From Spirochaetaceae bacterium (lineage in GTDB: Bacteria; Spirochaetota; Spirochaetia; Treponematales; Breznakiellaceae): 7,751 bases of DNA. A program made the position numbers and the translations under genes. Positions 1 through 5,041 of the stretch are shown one piece after another (position 1 is the first letter of the stretch; each line of letters begins with the position of its first letter). The DNA lies in contig JAITHF010000234.1 of NCBI GenBank assembly GCA_031280115.1, positions 1 to 7,751 on the forward strand, given 5' to 3'. The notes below the pieces were generated by a model, which saw only the letters and a program-made list of their open reading frames with translations, was not told where the DNA came from and did no database searches.

Positions 1-896
1 CTATCGACGACTTCAACGAGGTTCTGCGCCTCAATCCTAACTCTGCCGACGCCTACCACAACCGCGGTGTTGCCTATGGTATGAAAGGGGAACATGACCG
101 GGCTATTGCCGACTTCAACGAGGCCCTGCGCCTCAATCCTAACTCTGCCGGCGCCTACAACAGCCGCGGCGCTGCGTATTTTGAGAAAGGGGAGTTTAAA
201 CGGGCTATCGACGACTTCAACGCGGCCCTGCGCCTCAACCCTAACTCTGCCGACGCCTGCCTCGCCCGGGGCCTTGCGTATGGCATGAAAGGGGACTACG
301 ACCGGTCTATCAACGACTTCGACGCGGCGGCGCGTATCGGCCATAACCCTGCCGCCGCCTCTGCTACAAGGGCGGCGTATGACCGCGCCGTTGCGGACTG
401 TGCCGAGTTCATGGGCCGCAGCCCTGCCAATTATGCCGCCGCATACACCGGTCGAGGCAGCAGGCATTACCGTAAAGGGGACTATGACCGGGCCATCGCC
501 GACTTCTCTGAAGCCTTGCGCCTCGCCCCTGACTTTACCGAAGCCGCCTATCATCGGGGCCGCGCGTATAGGGCCAAAAAGGACTTTGACCGGGCTGTCG
601 ACGATTTCTCTGAAGCCCTGCGCCTTACCCCTGACTGTGCCGACGCCGCCTATCATCGGGGCTGCGCATATATGGAGAAAGAGGATTTTGACTGCGCTAT
701 CGCCGACTTCTCTGAAGCGCTGCGCCTCAACCCTGACCATGCCGACGCCGCCTATCATCAGGGCATCGGGTATGAGAAAAAGGGGGATTTTTCCCGCGCC
801 GCCGACGCCTATGAAGCCGCGCTGGCCATTGATGCTGGCCATGCCGGAGCGAGGCGCAGCCTTAAACAGGCGCGGAAAGCCCTCGGGCAGCAGTAA
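1..896 (+). CDS. Tetratricopeptide-repeat (TPR) protein, 5' end outside the window
   Basis: The reading frame is open from base 3 to the TAA at 894-896 (297 visible residues) with no stop upstream of the first ATG at 81, so the gene starts before the window and ATG 81 is internal. It is almost entirely TPR: 34-residue units at residues 1-34, 35-68 and 69-102, a damaged region at 103-164, three more units at 165-198, 199-232 and 233-266, and a capping half-repeat at 267-297. Each unit carries the TPR signature (AY..RG.AY..KGD.DRAI.DF.EAL.L.P). TPR arrays form superhelical protein-binding scaffolds and no catalytic domain is visible. Residues 103-129 form a unit of only 27 residues that has lost part of its first helix. 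The missing N-terminus may carry a signal peptide or another domain, so the partner and cellular location cannot be told. The family call is secure; the biological role is unknown. Confidence 0.93.
   Translation, partial: IDDFNEVLRLNPNSADAYHNRGVAYGMKGEHDRAIADFNEALRLNPNSAGAYNSRGAAYFEKGEFKRAIDDFNAALRLNPNSADACLARGLAYGMKGDYDRSINDFDAAARIGHNPAAASATRAAYDRAVADCAEFMGRSPANYAAAYTGRGSRHYRKGDYDRAIADFSEALRLAPDFTEAAYHRGRAYRAKKDFDRAVDDFSEALRLTPDCADAAYHRGCAYMEKEDFDCAIADFSEALRLNPDHADAAYHQGIGYEKKGDFSRAADAYEAALAIDAGHAGARRSLKQARKALGQQ
3..308 (+). repeat. Three 102-bp tandem repeats encoding TPR units (N-terminal type)
   Basis: Units at 3-104, 105-206 and 207-308 share long near-identical DNA segments: the 48-nt stretches beginning at 9, 111 and 213 differ at only a few positions. 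All three encode the wording NPNS at the repeat junction. Identity at the DNA level, not just the protein level, suggests recent duplication or gene conversion, and such an array could expand or contract by recombination. Confidence 0.85.
495..800 (+). repeat. Three 102-bp tandem repeats encoding TPR units (C-terminal type)
   Basis: Units at 495-596, 597-698 and 699-800 resemble one another more than the upstream block: they share FSEAL at the start and DAAYH or EAAYH at the junction, where the upstream block has FNEAL or FNAAL and NPNS. The unit length is again 102 bp. This points to a separate round of duplication from a different founder unit. Confidence 0.8.
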
Positions 897-909
897 ACGC
901 CGCCGGCCC

Positions 910-938
910 TTGACGGCTTTTAGGGTCATGGCTATAGT
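910..938 (+). promoter_or_regulatory. Sigma70-type promoter of ruvA
   Basis: A -35 box TTGACG (910-915) and a -10 box TATAGT (933-938) are separated by exactly 17 bp; each box matches the consensus at five of six positions. The expected transcription start, about seven bases past the -10 box, is position 945, the A of the ruvA ATG. No convincing Shine-Dalgarno sequence precedes that ATG, so the transcript is probably leaderless. The promoter lies in the 48-bp gap after the TPR gene. Prediction from sequence only. Confidence 0.65.
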
Positions 939-944
939 GTGGGT

Positions 945-1535
945 ATGATTAACAGTATCCACGGGATCATTACCGAAAAAATCAATACAAGCCTGCGGCT
1001 CTTGACCGGCGGCGGTATTGAATGGGATATTACCATGCCAATTACGGACCTTAACGAGCTGCCGCCGGCAGGGGAAAATACGCGGGTATTTACCTGGGTA
1101 CACCACACGGATACTGAACTGCGGATGTTCGGCTTCGCCCGGGAACAGCGGCGCAGCACCTTTCTTGAAATGCTTAAAGTAGAAGGCATAGGCCCCCGGG
1201 GAGCGGTTAAAATCATGGGGGGCATTGGTCAGGAAGCGCTTGAGAACGCCCTTGAGACCGATGACCTTGCGCGGCTTGAGGCGGTGCCGGGGCTCGGCAA
1301 AAAGACTGCCCAGAAGATGATACTCACCCTGAAGGGGAAACTGTCCCTGGCGCCGGCCAAAACCAGCGCGCCCCACGGGGATCTGGCAGAGGCGCTGGCC
1401 AGTATGGGCTATGACAGGCGCGCCGCAGAGCGGGCCCTTGCCAACGCAGACGCGCTCCTTGACCCGGGCATACCGGCGGCAGAGCGGGAAAAACTTCTTT
1501 TTAAGCAGGCTATTGTCTATCTTAGCGCTCTGTAG
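945..1535 (+). CDS. ruvA: Holliday junction branch migration protein RuvA
   Basis: RuvA binds Holliday junctions as a tetramer and loads the RuvB helicase for branch migration during recombinational repair in the cytoplasm. From ATG 945 the protein is 196 residues, normal for the family. The N-terminal OB-fold region (about 1-64) opens with the typical INSIHGIITEK pattern. Two helix-hairpin-helix motifs follow: LKVEGIGPRGAVKIMG (77-92) and LEAVPGLGKKTAQKMIL (111-127). A C-terminal three-helix domain (about 146-193, with EALASMGYDRRAAERAL) is the RuvB-contacting part. An in-frame GTG at 939 would add two residues, but ATG 945 gives the usual RuvA start and coincides with the predicted transcription start. 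ruvB does not follow immediately; a tRNA gene does. The call is secure. Confidence 0.96.
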   Translation: MINSIHGIITEKINTSLRLLTGGGIEWDITMPITDLNELPPAGENTRVFTWVHHTDTELRMFGFAREQRRSTFLEMLKVEGIGPRGAVKIMGGIGQEALENALETDDLARLEAVPGLGKKTAQKMILTLKGKLSLAPAKTSAPHGDLAEALASMGYDRRAAERALANADALLDPGIPAAEREKLLFKQAIVYLSAL

Positions 1536-1544
1536 CCCGCCTGC

Positions 1545-1573
1545 TTGACACATCTAAAGAAACATACTAACGT
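1545..1573 (+). promoter_or_regulatory. Probable promoter of the tRNA-Pro gene
   Basis: A perfect -35 box TTGACA (1545-1550) sits ten bases after the ruvA stop. A 17-bp spacer leads to TAACGT (1568-1573), a weak -10 box that keeps T, A and the final T. This would start transcription near 1580, about seven bases before the mature tRNA. The -35 is convincing; the -10 assignment is tentative. Confidence 0.5.
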
Positions 1574-1586
1574 GGTTAAACGTTCA

Positions 1587-1659
1587 CGGAGGATAGGCTA
1601 GTGGCTATACCGCCAGCTTTGGGAGCTGGATGTCGGGGGTTCAAATCCCCCTCCTCCGA
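1587..1659 (+). tRNA. tRNA-Pro, anticodon UGG
   Basis: A 7-bp acceptor stem pairs CGGAGGA (1587-1593) with TCCTCCG (1652-1658). The anticodon stem is CCAGC/GCTGG around loop TTTGGGA (1618-1624), giving anticodon TGG at 1620-1622. The T arm is GGGGG-TTCAAAT-CCCCC (1635-1651) and the discriminator is A1659. The next bases are TCA, so the 3' CCA is not encoded and must be added by tRNA nucleotidyltransferase. The D arm (1596-1611) has only two Watson-Crick pairs in the standard register: the 12-23 position is C-A and the 13-22 position is T-T. The loop nevertheless has the conserved A14 and GG18-19. All other arms are perfect, which favours a working tRNA. Confidence 0.93.
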
Positions 1660-1674
1660 TCACCCTGCGCCAAC

Positions 1675-1700
1675 GCGCGTTCACCGGCGCATAGACGCGC
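1675..1700. repeat. Inverted repeat downstream of tRNA-Pro
   Basis: GCGCGT (1675-1680) and ACGCGC (1695-1700) are perfectly complementary around a 14-nt loop. This is the first of three consecutive hairpins between tRNA-Pro and the convergent alcohol dehydrogenase. It lacks a T run on either strand, so it is not a classical terminator. It may protect or help process the tRNA transcript, or may be incidental in GC-rich DNA. Confidence 0.4.
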
Positions 1701-1710
1701 TGACGGGGGG

Positions 1711-1743
1711 CTTGGAGGGAGATTTTTGCCTCCAAGTTCTTTC
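1711..1743 (+). terminator. Candidate terminator of the tRNA-Pro transcript
   Basis: An 8-bp perfect stem, CTTGGAGG (1711-1718) with CCTCCAAG (1729-1736), encloses a 10-nt T-rich loop and is followed by TTCTTT (1737-1742). The stem is good but the T tract is broken by a C. It lies about 50 bases past the tRNA and in the right orientation to end its transcript before the oppositely directed dehydrogenase gene. On the minus strand the stem is followed by a C-rich tract, so termination there is unlikely. Confidence 0.5.
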
Positions 1744-1751
1744 CAAGAGAC

Positions 1752-1783
1752 GCGGGTGTACGCCGCGCCGTTGGAACACCCGC
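1752..1783. repeat. Inverted repeat just downstream of the dehydrogenase stop
   Basis: GCGGGTGT (1752-1759) is perfectly complementary to ACACCCGC (1776-1783) across a 16-nt GC-rich loop. It begins 12 bases past the dehydrogenase stop codon on the minus strand, where a terminator for that gene would be expected, but there is no T run after it on the minus strand. A competing pairing, TTCCAA (1741-1746) with TTGGAA (1771-1776), overlaps it. It may be a transcript-stabilising 3' hairpin. Confidence 0.45.
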
Positions 1784-1794
1784 AGGGCGCTTGT

Positions 1795-2922
1795 TTAAGC
1801 CCCCGAAGGGCGGTAGGCGCGGGTATAGATTTCAAGAAGATCTTTCTGTTCGGGCTTTATGAGGCAGTTCCCAATGTTCTTCGCCTTGATTGCCGCCGCC
1901 GCGTAGGTTTCAAGTTCCGAAAGCGTAATAGGTTCAAGTTTACCAAAAAGACGGCCAAGGAACCGTGTGAAATCGTCAAAACCCTCCACCTTGAGCGCCG
2001 CGGCCACTTCGTTAAGCCGGTTGGTTTTAAGAACCTGATCTTTCTTTTCAAGCACCGTAAGATAATGCCCCAAAAGAATACCATTCGCCTTGCCATGATC
2101 GATGTTCTTGAAGTACGTCAGCTTATAGCCCATAGGATGTACCGCGGTTGTGCCGGTGTTGGCAATGACCATCCCCCCCAAGGTGGACGCGAAGAGCAGT
2201 TTTTCCCGTATCTCAAGAGGCGTCTCAAGACGCGCCTCCAGCGCCGGAAGGCACGCCATAATCACGGCGATACTTTCTTTCGCAAGGGCGTTGGTCAAAG
2301 GCGACGCCCTGACCGAGAGCATCCCCTCGACCGCGTGGGAAAGGGCGTCAACCGCGGTATTTATGGTGGTTTCACGGTTTAGATTCCGCATATACCCGGC
2401 GTCCAGAAAGGCGAAGCGCGGGAAAAACAACGGCGAGACAACAGAAGTCTTGGTCTCAGCCGCCGAATTGGTTACCACCGCCGTGGAGGTAACTTCAGAA
2501 CCGGTGCCGGCAGTGGTCGGTATGGCCGCTATGGGCAGAGCTTTGGCAAAGACTGCGGAAAAAAGCTCCGGCCTTTCTATTTTTTGTACCGCAAGGCCCG
2601 CGGCCAGTTTGCCCGTGTCCATAGGGGAGCCGCCGCCTATGGCTGCCACAAAATCGCACTGTTCCTGACGCGCCAGTTCAGCGGCCTCAAACACGCAGTC
2701 TATGGTAGGGTTGCTCATTACTTTGTCGTACAGTACATGGGACTGGCCATTGGCGTTGAGTGCTTTGGCAAGGTCATCATAGGAACCGTTGGCTTTGGCG
2801 GAGCCTTTTCCGGTAACAACCAGCGCCCTTATTCCCAGTTCTTTAAGTATCCCCCGATTCTCAAACACGCAGTTAGGGCCCGTTACTATTCTGGTAGGCA
2901 TGAAATACGCACTATTCATCAT
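1795..2922 (-). CDS. Iron-containing (group III) alcohol dehydrogenase
   Basis: Enzymes of this family use NAD(P) and a metal, usually Fe2+, to interconvert alcohols with aldehydes or ketones in the cytoplasm. The product is 375 residues, typical for the family. It opens with the usual (F)xPxxIxxGxN-type N-terminus. The nucleotide-binding GGGSPMDTGK is at 96-105 and the hallmark TTAGTGSEVT at 136-145. The four metal ligands are all present: D192 and H196 in DALSHAVEG, H262 in VHPMGY, H276 in DHGKAN. The gene begins with two adjacent ATGs (2922 and 2919); the second is equally plausible. A short GAG (in GCGAGTAGA) is the only candidate ribosome site. It is transcribed alone, away from the Rnf operon. 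The substrate cannot be deduced; ethanol, butanol or diol metabolism are all possible, and a role in fermentative NADH disposal is inference. Confidence 0.94.
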   Translation of the reverse strand: MMNSAYFMPTRIVTGPNCVFENRGILKELGIRALVVTGKGSAKANGSYDDLAKALNANGQSHVLYDKVMSNPTIDCVFEAAELARQEQCDFVAAIGGGSPMDTGKLAAGLAVQKIERPELFSAVFAKALPIAAIPTTAGTGSEVTSTAVVTNSAAETKTSVVSPLFFPRFAFLDAGYMRNLNRETTINTAVDALSHAVEGMLSVRASPLTNALAKESIAVIMACLPALEARLETPLEIREKLLFASTLGGMVIANTGTTAVHPMGYKLTYFKNIDHGKANGILLGHYLTVLEKKDQVLKTNRLNEVAAALKVEGFDDFTRFLGRLFGKLEPITLSELETYAAAAIKAKNIGNCLIKPEQKDLLEIYTRAYRPSGA

Positions 2923-2966
2923 TCTACTCGCTTGTTTTGTTTCTTGGCTCGTTTTTATTATTTATT

Positions 2967-2999
2967 AGTATACTACCACACACTTCCTCCTTAGGTCAA
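2967..2999 (-). promoter_or_regulatory. Possible promoter of the alcohol dehydrogenase
   Basis: On the minus strand TTGACC (2999-2994) is followed after 18 bp by TAGTAT (2975-2970), and after 21 bp by the better box TATACT (2972-2967). Either would give a leader of roughly 40 nt before ATG 2922. The surrounding stretch (about 2935-2975) is markedly A/T-rich in an otherwise GC-rich region, as expected for a promoter. The exact boxes are uncertain. Confidence 0.4.
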
Positions 3000-3020
3000 G
3001 AAATCTCCTCAAGGAGTTTT

Positions 3021-3036
3021 GCCGGCCCGCCGGCCC
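3021..3036. repeat. Tandem GCCGGCCC repeat in the divergent promoter region
   Basis: GCCGGCCC occurs twice back to back (3021-3028 and 3029-3036). Each copy contains the palindrome GCCGGC, and the pair ends 11 bases before the -35 box of the Rnf-operon promoter. Position between two divergent promoters makes it a possible operator. GC-rich DNA also produces such words by chance. Confidence 0.3.
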
Positions 3037-3047
3037 ACCTTGCGGGG

Positions 3048-3076
3048 TTGACAAAAGTTCTTTAGTAAGAGACATT
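3048..3076 (+). promoter_or_regulatory. Probable promoter of the PAP2-rnf operon
   Basis: A perfect -35 box TTGACA (3048-3053), a 17-bp spacer and GACATT (3071-3076) form a candidate promoter. The -10 box is weak but keeps the important second A and last T. The predicted start is position 3083, the A of the first gene's ATG, repeating the geometry seen at ruvA. It is the only evident promoter before rnfC; the following genes are separated by 9 bases or overlap. Confidence 0.45.
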
Positions 3077-3082
3077 TGAACA

Positions 3083-3565
3083 ATGTCTTTAGCAGTGCGC
3101 GAGGTACCATTAAAAAACTTTTTTGAGAATCCCATTTTCTTATCCACAGTATCAAGCTGGTTTTTTGCCCAGATTATCAAGGCAACCATCGTATTACTGG
3201 CTTCCCGCAAAAAAGCCCCCAAAGAAATCTTGGCAACCCTTTTCTGGCGCACCGGCGGTATGCCCTCAAGCCATGCCGCGCTGGTCTCTTCTATGGCGGT
3301 GTCAGTCGCCTTTCGGGAAGGCGTGGGCTCAAACCTGTTCGCGGTTTCCTTCTGGTTCGCCCTTATTGTGATACGGGACTCTATGGGAGTGCGCCGATCC
3401 TCAGGAATACAGGCCAGGGTGCTCAATGTTCTGGGACGGAATATGGCGGATAAACTTGATGTCGAGTACCATCCGGTAAAAGAAGTCAACGGCCATACGC
3501 CGCTCCAAGTGGCGGTGGGCGGGCTTTTGGGTATTTTTATGGCCGCGGCATACGCCAATTTATAG
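3083..3565 (+). CDS. Divergent PAP2 family membrane protein (DUF212 / PF02681 type)
   Basis: The 160-residue product has the normal length and signature blocks of the divergent PAP2 (acid phosphatase/vanadium haloperoxidase-related) family: RTGGMPSSHAA (56-66), VIRDSMGVRRSSGIQA (96-111) and EVNGHTPLQV (134-143). Hydrophobic segments near 18-40, 64-78, 84-98 and 141-158 indicate a small integral membrane protein. PAP2 relatives hydrolyse lipid-linked phosphates, with the PSSH histidine as a catalytic residue; for this divergent branch the substrate is not established. The ATG at 3083 is preceded in frame by a TGA at 3077-3079, so no longer start exists; there is only a poor AAGAGA ribosome site 10 bases upstream, consistent with a leaderless message. 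The gene stops 9 bases before the next one, so it appears to lead the Rnf operon. Confidence 0.9.
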   Translation: MSLAVREVPLKNFFENPIFLSTVSSWFFAQIIKATIVLLASRKKAPKEILATLFWRTGGMPSSHAALVSSMAVSVAFREGVGSNLFAVSFWFALIVIRDSMGVRRSSGIQARVLNVLGRNMADKLDVEYHPVKEVNGHTPLQVAVGGLLGIFMAAAYANL

Positions 3566-3574
3566 GATAATCCG

Positions 3575-5041
3575 GTGTCTTTTAGAAAGTCGGCGCTGAT
3601 TTTGGCTTCTTTCTCCCTTGGGTTCGGCCTCTTCATGGCGGCCTTGGCGCTTAAAACCATTCCTGCCAAGAACCTTGGCGGCTACGCGGTGCTGGCTGTT
3701 GACGCGGCCTATCCTGACAGGCTCATAGGCAGCCTTCTTCCGCCGGATATGGCGCAAGAATATATCTCCGAGTCTACCCAGTGGGTGTTCCTCGATAATT
3801 TCGGGGGCCTTGAACGGATAGCCCTGGATACATACCATGACAGGCTTGAGGATTTTGATCCGCGAAACGACGGCTACGGGGAAAAACTGCGGTCTTTTTT
3901 TGTGCGCGGCGGGAAACGGCTGTTCTTTATCCCCCTTCCCGCGCCTTCTCTGGGGGCGCTGCTTAAAAGCCCGGGCATGGACGCTATACCGGTCTCGGAC
4001 AACTGGATCAACCGGAAACGGTTTGAGGCTATTGATCACGCGCTCAAAGCGCGCTTGGGAACCATCCCGTTCTCCCTCGAATTTTTTGGAATCGAGCGCC
4101 CCCTCTTGTGCTATTCCCTGCTCTTTATACTGGCCGCTGCCGGCGCCTTAATCCTGTCAGATACCCCCTGGTTTACCCTGACGTTGCTGCCTGTACTGGG
4201 ACCTTTGGTGTTCGCAGGACCCGGGGGCTTCGCTGCCGGCGCGGCCTTGCTAGGGCTCTCCGGCGGCGCCATAGCCGCGCTGCGGCAGATCGGCCCCAGG
4301 CGCGGCCAGCGGGCGCCTCCTGCGGGGAGCGTCTTATACGCCCTAACCCTCTGGGTGTGGTTCTGGATGTTCTTGCATATCCCCGGAGTCTTCAGCGGCC
4401 AAGGCGAAGGTATGTTGGGGTATGCGGATCGGGACGCGTTTAAACACCTGGTAATCTTCGGGTCCCTCTGTATTGCGGCGCTCCTTCCCCTTGGGGTGTG
4501 GGCCGAATCGGGCCGGCAGAAATCCCCGCTGTCCCAAGCGGCGCTCCCGCGTACGCCAGTCAATCCCAGCGCGCTTCCCTTCGCGCTCGTTTCACTCATG
4601 GCGCTGTATATCCCTTCGATGGAGGATATGCAGGCGTACCGGGCCCCGGGCGCCCTGGGGGACAACCGGTACTTTGTGGACTCCGCCGACTATGAGCGGC
4701 ATTTGGCATTCCAGCGTTCTTTCTCGTTTGTTCCCCTGGGGCTGTCCCATACTGATATGCCGGACCCCTCCGGGTACGCCCGTTACAGCCTCGGCGAAGA
4801 CGGGCTTATCGCCGACCCAAAGGCGGACTCAGGCGTAGTGCCCCAGGATGAAGACCGGGAGGTTCCGCCGTTTCCGCTTGAGGACCTTATCGGGTTCTTG
4901 AAGGATTTTAAATATGCGCCGGTTAAGCCTGCCAATAGCTGGATGATTCCTCTGCTAAGCCTTGCGGTTATGCTGGCGGCGTTTCGCGTGACCCGGCAGG
5001 GTACTGCCGCGGCAGACAATGACAAACGGATAACCGCATGA
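3575..5041 (+). CDS. Unrecognised multi-spanning membrane protein co-encoded with Rnf
   Basis: I do not recognise this 488-residue family. It has a hydrophobic N-terminal segment (6-27, signal anchor or signal peptide), a soluble region of about 145 residues (28-174) rich in aromatic and charged residues, a cluster of hydrophobic segments (about 176-195, 199-235, 251-273, 288-309, 333-347), a second soluble region (about 348-454) and a final hydrophobic segment (456-472). If the first helix is an anchor, both soluble regions may lie on the same face of the membrane, probably outside. No CxxC, haem, nucleotide-binding or protease motif is seen; the only cysteines are C179 and C299. The start is GTG 3575, with AGGA at 3564-3567 seven bases upstream. 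The stop TGA overlaps the rnfC ATG (ATGA), implying translational coupling. It is a candidate accessory or assembly factor for Rnf; that is inference from context. Confidence 0.85.
   Translation: MSFRKSALILASFSLGFGLFMAALALKTIPAKNLGGYAVLAVDAAYPDRLIGSLLPPDMAQEYISESTQWVFLDNFGGLERIALDTYHDRLEDFDPRNDGYGEKLRSFFVRGGKRLFFIPLPAPSLGALLKSPGMDAIPVSDNWINRKRFEAIDHALKARLGTIPFSLEFFGIERPLLCYSLLFILAAAGALILSDTPWFTLTLLPVLGPLVFAGPGGFAAGAALLGLSGGAIAALRQIGPRRGQRAPPAGSVLYALTLWVWFWMFLHIPGVFSGQGEGMLGYADRDAFKHLVIFGSLCIAALLPLGVWAESGRQKSPLSQAALPRTPVNPSALPFALVSLMALYIPSMEDMQAYRAPGALGDNRYFVDSADYERHLAFQRSFSFVPLGLSHTDMPDPSGYARYSLGEDGLIADPKADSGVVPQDEDREVPPFPLEDLIGFLKDFKYAPVKPANSWMIPLLSLAVMLAAFRVTRQGTAAADNDKRITA

Noticed and set aside
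81..83. ATG 81 as the true start of the TPR gene.
   Set aside because: The frame upstream is open to the window edge and encodes a complete TPR unit, so the gene clearly begins further left.
1..800. Regularly spaced repeats suggesting a CRISPR array or satellite.
   Set aside because: The 102-bp period is exactly 34 codons, the frame is open throughout and the units translate to canonical TPR motifs.
899..921. A GCCG/CGGC hairpin followed by TTTT after the TPR gene, as a terminator.
   Set aside because: The stem is only four pairs with alternative registers and it overlaps the -35 box of the ruvA promoter; too weak to call.
939..941. GTG as the start of ruvA.
   Set aside because: It lies between the predicted -10 box and transcription start, and would only add two residues to a protein that has a normal family start at ATG 945.
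379..948. A 189-codon frame on the plus strand overlapping the TPR gene.
   Set aside because: It repeats with the 102-bp TPR period because it is an alternative frame of the same repeats, and it runs into the ruvA start.
1630..2382. A 250-codon open frame on the plus strand.
   Set aside because: It begins inside the tRNA-Pro gene and runs antisense to the well-conserved iron alcohol dehydrogenase. Its translation is arginine-rich with no domain, typical of a shadow frame in GC-rich DNA.
2965..3669. A 234-codon open frame on the minus strand.
   Set aside because: It is antisense to the divergent-PAP2 gene, crosses the promoter region and has no recognisable domain; the plus-strand gene has clear family motifs.
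4111..4665. A 184-codon open frame on the minus strand.
   Set aside because: It lies wholly opposite the membrane protein gene. The plus-strand frame has coherent hydrophobic segments, a ribosome site and a coupled stop; this one has none.
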